DNA from: Prorocentrum cordatum
Taxonomy: Eukaryota; Sar; Dinophyceae; Prorocentrales; Prorocentraceae
Length of the DNA stretch: 64,000 nucleotides
Reading direction: 5' to 3'
Assembly (NCBI GenBank): GCA_963575745.1
Contig: CAUYUJ010018460.1
Span: 427,001-491,000 of the forward strand
Part shown: piece after piece, positions 43,726-51,881 of the stretch
How the letters are laid out: every line of letters begins with the position of its first letter
How positions within the stretch are numbered: the stretch's first letter is position 1
Made by a program: the position numbers and the translations under genes
The notes under the pieces: model-generated
Told to the model about the DNA's origin: nothing
Seen by the model: only the letters and a program-made list of their open reading frames with translations
The model's database searches: none

Positions 43726-43896
43726 TTAGGTCGGGCATGTCCCCCTACAGGCGGGTTTTGGAGGAAACAATTCAAAACTCAAAACATACACAATAAAAAT
43801 GTATGGATCAAAAGTACTCAGAACTCAAACAACCTCCCCAAACTATGTTGTGACTATCTTTGAACCTTCCTCCTGTAGCGGGACGTGACCGACTTA
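43726..43896. mobile_element. MITE family A, copy 3
   Basis: 171 bp from TTAGGTCGGGCATGTCCC to GGGACGTGACCGACTTA, flanked by GAACATGTG (43717-43725) and GAATATGTG (43897-43905), 8 of 9 identical. Non-coding, AT-rich core. Confidence 0.7.
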
Positions 43897-43899
43897 GAA

Positions 43900-45425
43900 T
43901 ATGTGAGATCCCGCGGCTCTGGAGGATGTCTCGCGCGCCGCGGCCCTCTCAGAGCATGCCGGAGCGCCCCGAGAGCGTTCCGCAAGGCTGTGGAACGGAT
44001 TTGTCCTCGGCCTAGCCCCGTCCGACCCTCCCCCACCCTCAGATCTGGGCGTCGCCTTTTTTTCGCCACGGGCGTGTTCGCAGGGCGCAGGGCGCTGGGC
44101 CCCAGGACCATCACAGATCGATGCGGCTCGGGCAGTGCCGCAGAAGTGTGGGGGGCCCCAAACGGACGTTACGGGGGGGGGGGGGGAGCAGGATGGGTAC
44201 AACGTAGCGCCCCCCCCCCCCCCCAGATTCTGGTGAGGAAGCACTGCGGCAGTGCCGGGGGCGCAGTGATGGGGGGGAGCGCTACGTTTTGGGGGGTTCA
44301 GGGGGGGAGGGTAAGTAGGGGGCATAACGCGCCTGATCGGCCGAGAGGGTAACAAAAAACACTCTCCACCACCGCCGCCCGCACCAACAAATGATCAACA
44401 AAGAATGGTCGGAGGCAGGGTCATGCCAGACGACGCTGGTGGCCCGAGGCGAACTGGAGCACGACGCGGCGTGCGGGCGCCGTGGTAAAGGGGAGCGAGC
44501 GATTGTATGTGTCCAAGGCTCGACCCAAACCGTGTAATGCTCGTTTTCGTTCTGTGCTCGTTCCTTGTCCCTCGCTTTGCCTTCCGTCCGCCTGTGCTGC
44601 AAAACGACGTCGAAACGAAAACGGCCTCCACGAAATCCCCCAAACACCGTTTGGGCCCACTCCTGTCCAGGCCCGCCTCCACTCTCGGCCTCCTCGAGAG
44701 CGTGTTCGCGTTTCTCCTCGACAACGGCCGTTACTGGCCCAGGCCGCTCCCCTTCCCCCCAAATAACGTCACGACTCGTGGTGACCTCCGAACTGTCTCT
44801 GATTTTTCCTGGACGTTCCCAGACGGCGCCGGCGCGAAACGTGAACATACCGGACCCTCCCCCGCTCCCCCCCCCCGTGTAACGCCCGCTATCGCCCGGA
44901 AGCCAAAAACACTCTCCTTCTGGGGGGGGGGGGGCAGAGTTGTCATTGGCCGAGGGGGGTACGGGCGGTCATTCCTGGAAAAGAAAAGCAGTTCGGGCTT
45001 GGGCTCGGGCGGAGGGCAAGTTAGAAGTTCGAGGTCGCAAACAAAGGAAAGCAAGAGTTCGAAACAATGCTCAAACGTTCAGGGAGAGTTCGAAACAAGT
45101 TCGAACGTGTTGACAGAGTGTGTGAAAATTTGAAGAAGTTTAGAGCAGGTTCGATCCCAAATAGGATGGAGTTTAGAGCAGGTTCGATCCCAAATGGGAA
45201 GGTTGGAAAAACATTTGGAAAAACATTGGAAACCGGTCGAAACCAATTCGGAAGGCCACGAAACATACAAACGCTCCACGGATGTTCAAAACTTATCCAC
45301 CGCCGAACTTCAAGATTACAGCAACGTTGAACGTGCATTTTGTAAAGGTATTGGCCTCGAACTATTTCTGGACCTTGACTATCTTAACAGGAGGCCTCCT
45401 CGCGCCCGCCCCGCCAGTTACGAGG
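43900..45425. other. No gene recognised
   Basis: Includes an R3-like fragment near 44040-44150, C and G homopolymer runs near 44170-44225, and a 29-bp direct repeat (GTTTAGAGCAGGTTCGATCC type) at about 45138 and 45170. Confidence 0.35.
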
Positions 45426-45429
45426 GTAG

Positions 45430-45848
45430 GGGGAACCGTCCGATCCGACGCCGATGCAATGCAACATCGTGGAGCAGCACAGCAAGAACTCTCCGCCCCA
45501 TCTTTCTGCGGCATTTTTGGACGCCCGACATGGGTACGGAAAGAATGGGTACAACGCCCAACAGCAATTCCTGTTCATTTTGAACAGGACTCGCTGTCCA
45601 CGCCGCCGCGGCCTGTGTCCATTCGAGACAGAAGGCCGCCTGCCCAACAGCGGCCGCTGTTGTTTTGGGACAACATTTGTTGTTGGGCATTGTACCCATT
45701 TTTTCCGTACCCATTTCGGGCGTCCAAAGCATTTCTCGAGACTGAGCGATCCGTCAGGGTCCCGGGGCGTGGCGCTCCAGGATGGCGGGCGAACAGCTGT
45801 GCAGGTCCACCTCCTCCGTCGCTCCTCCTGGGAGGGGGCAGGGGGGGC
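45430..45848. mobile_element. R3 family element, copy 3, split by another element
   Basis: R3 sequence (GATCCGACGCCGATG... CATCTTTCTGCGGCATT) stops at 45515 and resumes at 45729 (GCATTTCTCGAG...). Confidence 0.45.
45516..45728. mobile_element. Inverted-repeat element, family E, intact copy
   Basis: 213 bp with inverted ends of about 50 bp (left TTTGGACGCCCGACATGGGT; right the near inverse ending CGTCCAAA). GCATT flanks both sides (45511-45515, 45729-45733). An R3 copy without the insert (2688-2704, opposite strand) has the motif once, confirming a 5-bp target-site duplication. Confidence 0.75.
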
Positions 45849-45979
45849 CCTGAGATCCGACGCCGATGAAACTGCACCATCATGGAAAAAACACACCTGG
45901 AGCCCTCGAGTCTGTCTTTCTGCTGCATCTCTCGAGCCGCATTCATCCGTGGGGGTCCCGGGGCCCGACGCTGTGCGAA
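45849..45979. mobile_element. R3 family element, copy 4, left part
   Basis: Starts CCCTGAGATCCGACGCCGAT directly after copy 3, in the same orientation, and is cut by a family A MITE on the right. Confidence 0.45.
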
Positions 45980-46035
45980 CACGGGCGTGTCCCCCTACAG
46001 GCGGATTTGTGACACAAAATAAAGAATAGTAATAC

Positions 46036-46072
<37 letters not shown>

Positions 46073-46094
46073 ATATATATATAAAAAATGCATA

Positions 46095-46131
<37 letters not shown>

Positions 46132-46217
46132 AAAAGGTCAGAAATAGTAAGGAAATCGTCCCTGTACTATTTGTTGACACTTTTTGGGTTCTCTTCCTGT
46201 CGAGGGACAGGCCCAAC
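45980..46217. mobile_element. MITE family A, copy 4, carrying a TA microsatellite
   Basis: Left ACGGGCGTGTCCCCCTACAG (degenerate at the extreme end) and right GAGGGACAGGCCCAACT. The interior is expanded by (TA)n at about 46033-46128. No 9-bp duplication could be matched. Confidence 0.5.
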
Positions 46218-46334
46218 TTAATCTTACAGGGAGCGGATGCGGGTGCAAATCGGGTTCGGAGGGGCCACGCCCCGGCCGCGAGGGAGCCAGGGCTTGAGGA
46301 AGAACGTGCGGCGCAAACAGGAGCTGTGGGAACT

Positions 46335-46590
46335 CCGCGCGGATCTGCGCTGGAGCTAAGTCGGGCGTGTCCCTACACAAGAGGGCCATCCAAAAACGAT
46401 AACAATAGTCGAGGATGATATGATGATTTCTTGTGCATGTGTTGAACATTGTCAGTTTAAACTTTTCTTCCAAAAATCAGGCTGTAGGGGGACACGCCCG
46501 ACCTAACGCTGGAGCCCCACTCCCTGGCGCGCGGGGCGCGCCAGGGGAGGCGCCGCCACCGATCCAACAAAAAATCCGCATCAACAGTTT
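46335..46590. mobile_element. Foldback element, family F, copy 4, interrupted
   Basis: Left CCGCGCGGATCTGCG and right GATCCAACAAAAAATCCGC arms around the GGCGCC-rich core. A family A MITE sits inside at 46357-46506. Confidence 0.55.
46357..46506. mobile_element. MITE family A, copy 5, nested in a foldback
   Basis: 150 bp, inverted relative to copy 3: starts TAAGTCGGGCGTGTCCC, ends GGGGGACACGCCCGACCTAA. Flanked by a perfect 9-bp duplication CGCTGGAGC (46348-46356 and 46507-46515). Confidence 0.8.
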
Positions 46591-46639
46591 GTGTGTACAT
46601 ATGCGAGAGAGCGTGATCCACCGCCGCTTTACTATGGAA

Positions 46640-48135
46640 AATTCCCCCCCTCTTCCTCCAGAACCCGGGGTTACCCCCCTCCTCCGAAAATCCCCCCCCC
46701 CCCTGCTGGACCCTCCCCCCCCTTCCCCCGGCAACCCCCCCCCCCCCTCCCTTATACCCCCCCCCCTCCAAAAAACTGGGGGGGGGGTCACTACCGGTTC
46801 GAAACCCCCCCCTGGAAAACTGGGGGGGTCACTACTGGTTCGAACCCCCCCCCCAGAACCAGAGGAAGGTCACTACCGGTTCGACCCCCCCCTCTCCAGA
46901 AAACCGGGGGGGTCACTACCGGTTCTACCCCCCCCCCCCCCCTCGGAAAAACGGGGACGGTCACTACCGGTTCGACCCCCCCCTTCCTCGAAAACCAGAG
47001 AGGGTCACTACCGGTTCGAACCCCTCCCCCCCCCTCACCGCCAGCAAACGACTCCTGGTCCCTACCACCGTCCGCACCACATCCCCCATTGCTGTTCCCA
47101 GCGCCACTGTCCTCACCACCATTGTCCCCAGTGGTGCAACCACCGTCCCTACTTTTCCCACCAGTGCCCCCACCACTGTCAAGCTGTCCCCACTGTCCCC
47201 ACCACTGTTCCCACCACGGTTCCACTCTCCCCACTTTATCCACGGCCCCAACCACTGCCCGACTATCCCCACTGTCCCCACTGTCCCACTGTCTCCTCCG
47301 CTGTCCCACTGAGATGTCCCACTGAGCTGTCCCACTGTTCCCACCACTGTCCCCACAACTGTCCCCACTGTACCTTTGTCCCATTGTCCCACCGCCGTCC
47401 TGGCCACCGCCCTCACCACTGTCCCCACCACCACTGTACCCTCCACTGTCTCACTGTTTCCACTACATTCCCACTGTCCCCACACCACTGTCCCCACCAC
47501 CACCGTCCCCACCACTGTCCCACTGTCCCCACTGTTCCCACCATTGTCCCCGCCAATGTGTCAATGTCCCCACTCTCCCCACCATTCACCCACCACGGTC
47601 CCGCTCTCCCCACTTTCCCCACGGTCCCCACCACTGTCCCACTGTCCCCACTGTACCCACTACTGTCCCACTGTCCCCGCCGCTGTCCCACTGTGCTGTC
47701 CCAGCGTTCCCACTGTCCCCATCACTCTCCCACTGTCCCCACTGTCCCCACCACTTTCCCCACCGTGCTACTGTCCCACCACTGTCCTCACCACCGCCTT
47801 CACCACTGCCCCCACCACTACCGTCCCCACCTCTGTCCTACTGTCCCCACCACTGTCCCGCTGTCCCCTCACCGCTGTCCCCACCACCACCGTCCCCACC
47901 ACCGTCCGCACCCCCCCCCCCGGTTTTTTTCGAGGGGGGGGGGGGTTCGAACCGGTAGTGACCCCCCCGGGTTTTCGAGGGGGGGCCCCCGGGGGGTTCG
48001 AACCGGTAGTGACCTCCCCTCCTTTTCATGATGGACTGGAGGGGGGGGGGTTCGAACCGGTAGTGACCCCCCGGGTTTTCCCAAGGGGAAGGGGGGGGGT
48101 CGAACCGGTAGTGACCCCCCCCCCGGTTTTCCGCC
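46640..48135. repeat. Large inverted structure around a CCCACTGTCC minisatellite
   Basis: Six units of GGTCACTACCGGTTCGA (46783-47040) and four units of the inverse TTCGAACCGGTAGTGACC (47940-48125) flank about 830 bp of CCACTGTCCC/CCCACTGTCCC minisatellite (47075-47905). Long C and G runs link the units. Confidence 0.8.
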
Positions 48136-48470
48136 AGCAGCGGTAGAACACGCTCTTTCACATATGCAGTTGCCTGTTCCTCGGAAGAAGGAGGGCGCAT
48201 CCGCCAACCAACAAGCGCCTACCTTTTTTACGCCCCGTGTAGCTCGCTTCACTGCACCGCTCGTCGAGGGTCCATCGAATTACGAAGGGCCCGGCATGAA
48301 TCCATTCAGCGTGCATCTGCGCTTGAGAGGGAGGTGGGCGATAGAAGAACAAACAAACTGCGTAAACATGAGCTGTCGGCGCTCCGCGCGCCAGGGATGG
48401 GAGGCCCAGCGCCGAGCCCTTGCGCCGATCCCATGACGTTCCTCTTGCTCTTTCATGCAGTCGAAGCGTG
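48136..48470. other. No gene recognised
   Basis: Unassigned. Confidence 0.35.
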
Positions 48471-48474
48471 TTAA

Positions 48475-48630
48475 GGAGGGGTGGTGAGGGCGCAAGACCC
48501 TTGGAGGCGGAAGTTGGGCTTTGTTGGGCGGCGGGCGACCCGTGAAAACGGCACATGACGGGCCGCAGCGGCGAGGACCTAAGGACACCCTAGATGAAGG
48601 CACGCGTCCTCACAAGATCCGTTGACTGTA
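48475..48630. repeat. Dispersed repeat (GGGCGGCGGGCGAC type), copy 2
   Basis: Aligns with 31755-31920. Confidence 0.6.
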
Positions 48631-48635
48631 ACGCG

Positions 48636-48828
48636 GGATGACGATTAATAAAAGAAAAATGGGAGAGAACGATTAAACATATAGTTTTCTGCTATTGCTG
48701 CATAATTTTCTGACTTGGAAGAGAACGATCAAAAAAATAGTTTTCGAGCCCGCGGCCGATTTTTTCTGATCGTCATCCCGGGCGCCGCCGCGTGAACACG
48801 ACCCCCGGTCATCTATTAATCGTCATCC
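48636..48828. mobile_element. Inverted-repeat element with perfect 15-bp ends
   Basis: GGATGACGATTAATA (48636-48650) and its exact inverse (48814-48828). The AT-rich core has two GAGAACGAT...ATAGTTTTC repeats and an extra GATCGTCATCCC near the right end. Confidence 0.6.
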
Positions 48829-48881
48829 TCCATTATGTTTACGTTTGCCGATCGAAAATGTATGCAGTTGTTTGTTCCTCG

Positions 48882-49340
48882 AGCAGACGGCGAGCACGGC
48901 GCGCCACCAATGAGTCCTCTTGGAGCTCGGCGTGCAACGGAACTGAAGCAATAGCCCGCGCCCAACGCACTCATGTGGCTTGGAGGCGACTGCGGGGTCT
49001 GAGCTGGTCGGGGCCCCAGAGAATCGGTCAGGAGGGGGGAGGAGGAGGAGGAGGACGAGGAGGAGGAGGAGGAGGACGACGAGGAGGAGGAGGACGGAGG
49101 GGTGAGGCCACCTCCGCTCGAGATCGGTCCCAGAACCCCTCCCAGGGTCCACCCGGTGCAACTGTCAGCCTTCCGCGGTCCCCGGGCACCGCAAATGGCC
49201 CACGGAGGCAGACAGAAGACAGCAGAACAAAAATGGTTCGAATCCAGAACCTCGAATCTGCCCGCCCGAACCTGCCCGCGCAGCCCTGCCTGCTGGCCAG
49301 AACCAGTGGCTGGGTCACCTCAGACCTCGAGACGGCTCCA
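48882..49340 (+). repeat. Diverged segmental repeat, copy 2 (partner 26051-26765)
   Basis: Colinear with 26051-26765; a (GGA)n array at 49028-49095 replaces the partner's (CCT)n array elsewhere in the unit. Confidence 0.6.
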
Positions 49341-49576
49341 ACATGTGGTGACTGGCGGTTCGCGGCCGAGCGGAATGCCCAGCCGGCGAGTGACATTTCG
49401 CGAGCCCACCAGGGGCAGGCAGGACAACGAGCCCCGTGGTGGCAGAGCGCAGCTGGGTCCGCAAACAATCGAGCCCGGCAGCAGAGGGCGAATATGACGG
49501 TGCGGTCGGGGACTGGCGACCGTCAAGATGATCCTGAGGGGGCAGAGGACGAGGATGAGGCTGCAATGGACTGTAA

Positions 49577-49749
49577 CCCAGACACTCGACGTCCTGATGG
49601 TCCCCGGACGTCTTGACCCTTTCCCCGGGACCGGCTTCTCATCCTGAGTTGTTCTTGACGGTCCCGAGGCCCGGCGAGGGCCCCCCGAGGCCTAAGTCGG
49701 CCAAAACCCTCTCGTCTTGATTCTTTTTTACGACGCGGTCATGTCTGGG
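49577..49749 (-). mobile_element. MITE-like element, family B, copy 4
   Basis: 173 bp from CCCAGACACTCGACGTCC to CGGTCATGTCTGGG. Confidence 0.6.
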
Positions 49750-49974
49750 AATTGAGAGTGGATCATGCTGCATCGCGTCCCGCGACAGCGGGGCGGATCC
49801 CCAGGGCACCCGAGGGCACAAGGGCCGAGCCGGAGCCCCCTCGGGGCGCAGGGGGGGCTGAGCCCAGAGGAGGCCCCAGGGAGAGTCGTGGAGCAGGAGG
49901 AGTAGGAGGAGGAGGCGACGGCGGAAGGAGGGCTCGGATGAGAACATGTGGAGAATCAAAAAAGGGGAAAGGAG

Positions 49975-50088
49975 GGGAAGGAGGAGGAGGAGGAGGAGGA
50001 GGAGGAGGAGGAGGAGGAGGAGGAGGGGGAGGAGGAGGGGGAGGAGGAGGAGGAGGAGGAGGAGGAGGAGGAGGAGGAGGAGGAACGA
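49975..50088. repeat. (GGA)n array
   Basis: Pure purine triplets. Confidence 0.95.
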
Positions 50089-50617
50089 ACGAACGAACGA
50101 CTCTGCAGAAGGGTGCCAGATGATCCTGCCGTAACGCGGGAAACTCCGAAGCAAAAATAATGTAAGCTCCGAACTGACTCCCTTCTAGAGGGCGCGGTGA
50201 CTCAATATATACTGGTCACGCGTGGCACTAGGTGCACTCTGCTCCCGCCCACCTTACCCCACCTCGGCTGGAGGGCCCCAAAGCTTTAAAGGCAGGGCAC
50301 GGCCGTGGGGACGTGGGTCGAAACTGGGACAAAACTTCGAGGCGCCAAAACAGAAAACGCAGAGCAGGGAGGCCCAGCATTATCAGTCAGAACCTCGCCT
50401 CTCGAAATTCAGAAAACAAGCCCGCTACGACTCAGGCAAGCTCGAGTGGCCCCTAGGGGCCACAGAACACGCAAAGCTAAAAAGTTACGGCCCTGGGGGA
50501 GGGCCGTCGCGCTTTCTGAGACCTAGAAGACCCATGACTCTGACGAGAGGGATCGGGGGAGTGGGAGGAGGAGGAGACAGGTCGGGAGTGGCGGCAGCGA
50601 CGGCGAGATTATTCGGC

Positions 50618-50853
50618 CTAATCGAAGTCATCGGACCAGGAGTAGCCGAACTCCCTGTAGACGTGGCGGAGGGAAGAGGACGAGTAGCTCTCTGGGGTCT
50701 CGGGGATCTTGATCTCCCCTCCGTCAGAGCCGCCCTCAGGGAAGCTGCCAAGGTAAGTGGACGAGAAGGGGTGGCTCTCAACGGCGTGGTCAAAGTCGCC
50801 AATCGACCTGTCGATAGCCTCTGTGGTGCGAGCCCCAGTACTGCTTCGGAGCC
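50618..50853 (-). pseudogene. Retrotransposon 1, C-terminal segment in a third frame
   Basis: After a TAG, this frame reads RLRSSTGARTTEAIDRSIGD, later HPFSSTYLGSFPEGGSDGG and ends VYREFGYSWSDDFD before TAG at 50620-50618. The composition is clearly protein-like and the strand is that of the element, so it is most likely the true carboxyl end of the same polyprotein. An opposing + frame contains a donor-like GTAAGT at about 50753, which is coincidental if this reading is right. Confidence 0.55.
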
Positions 50854-50860
50854 GCTAGGC

Positions 50861-51001
50861 CGGTACTCTCTGCTCTCTCGAGTCCGCTCGGAGAGTGAGC
50901 AGTGCGTGCCTGCGGGCCCTGGCGAGTCGGACCTGCAAGGTCGGTACCCTCTGCCTCCGAGCTGCGGCTCGGGAGGTGAGCAGTGCGTGCCTGCAGGCCC
51001 T
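50861..51001 (-). repeat. Two 60-bp tandem units, each with a conserved stem-loop
   Basis: Units 50861-50920 and 50942-51001 lie 81 bp apart. Each holds a 9-bp stem with a 4-nt loop and one bulge (CTCTCTCGAG-TCCG-CTCGGAGAG; CCTCCGAGC-TGCG-GCTCGGGAGG). The stems differ in sequence but keep pairing. The 81-bp period equals 27 codons, so it may instead be a coding repeat. Confidence 0.5.
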
Positions 51002-51032
51002 TCTCTCCTCGCTGCCTCCAGCAGCCTGGCTA

Positions 51033-51881
51033 CTACTGCGCGTCGAGGTGAATTTGCAGCAGCCTGGCGTTGTGGGAGCGTGGTGGCGCTCCGTGTTTGT
51101 GAACTCCTCCGAGCTGCACCAGAGCGGCTACGACTGTGTCCTCTATGCCTGTCGCTTTGGCCTCTATCCAAATCTTGACTTTGTCCTGCGCGTGAGTCGT
51201 CTGCAGCCTGCAATGCCGAACCTGGTCGGCCAGCTCTCCGTTGGAAGCAGGTGCGGCCTTCATGCGATCCTGGTACTCCTTGATTAGCCTCGCGTTGGCC
51301 TGGCCCACCTTGTCTCCTTGTCCAACGAGTGCGCCCACCAGCGCAACCCACACGTGCGGATGGGGGATCCCCAGCGCCTCTAACTCGGGGACGGGGTCGC
51401 CGTTCTTGAGGGCGGCCTGATTCGCCTCTCGAAGTCTCTTGGCCTCCTGCCCGTAGTACCGCGCCGTGAGCATCATCGACTGGGGCACATCGTGGTTGGC
51501 AGGGAGCTGGACGTGACGGAAGATGGCCGACTCGAGGGCGTTGATCGCTTGCTCGTGCCTGAGGGACATGCGCATCAGGATGGGCATCATCTGCTGCACC
51601 TGCGCGATCGGGATGTGCGGTAGGTTCCTGACGTCGTCTTCTCTCAGCCCGTAGTGGTTGTCGGTAGCGCCCCATACGTCGATCTGCAGCGGGGGCTGAC
51701 CTGCTCCTGGCGTCGCGGCCGCGGGTCCCGCTCCCCGCTGCTGCGAAGGGGCCCCCCGTGCGCCTCGTCCTCGGCGGTCTCCACTCCGAGTCCGATCTCC
51801 TCGCCCACCTTCGAGATCGCGTCGCCTCTGTTCCGTCCCAGTGGCGAGAGCCCGCTCCGCCAGGTTCGACATCCAGCACAA
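51033..51881 (-). pseudogene. Retrotransposon 1, middle C-terminal segment in a shifted frame
   Basis: A 282-codon frame, +1 relative to the main frame, starting near MCWMSNLAERALATGTEQ and ending LLQIHLDAQ at TAG 51035-51033. The first 75 residues are Arg/Gly-rich. Then a well-structured helical region follows (QIDVWGATDNHYGLREDDVR; ARYYGQEAKRLREANQAALK; KVGQANARLIKEYQDRMKAA). In the main frame the same bases become Arg/Pro-rich noise, so coding passes to this frame somewhere between about 51900 and 51720. It could be a decayed insertion/deletion, a sequencing error or programmed frameshifting. No domain name is known to me. Confidence 0.65.

Noticed and set aside
45138-45200. Two GGTTCGATCCC words resembling tRNA T-arm/B boxes
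   Set aside because: No acceptor stem, A box or cloverleaf can be formed around either copy; they belong to a 29-bp direct repeat.
49234-49246. GGTTCGAATCC, a perfect B-box match
   Set aside because: The surrounding sequence does not fold as a tRNA and lies in a segmental repeat.
50222-51178. Long + strand frame of 318 codons with a GTAAGT donor-like site
   Set aside because: It lies opposite clear minus-strand coding of retrotransposon 1 (ending VYREFGYSWSDDFD) and is best explained as its antisense shadow.
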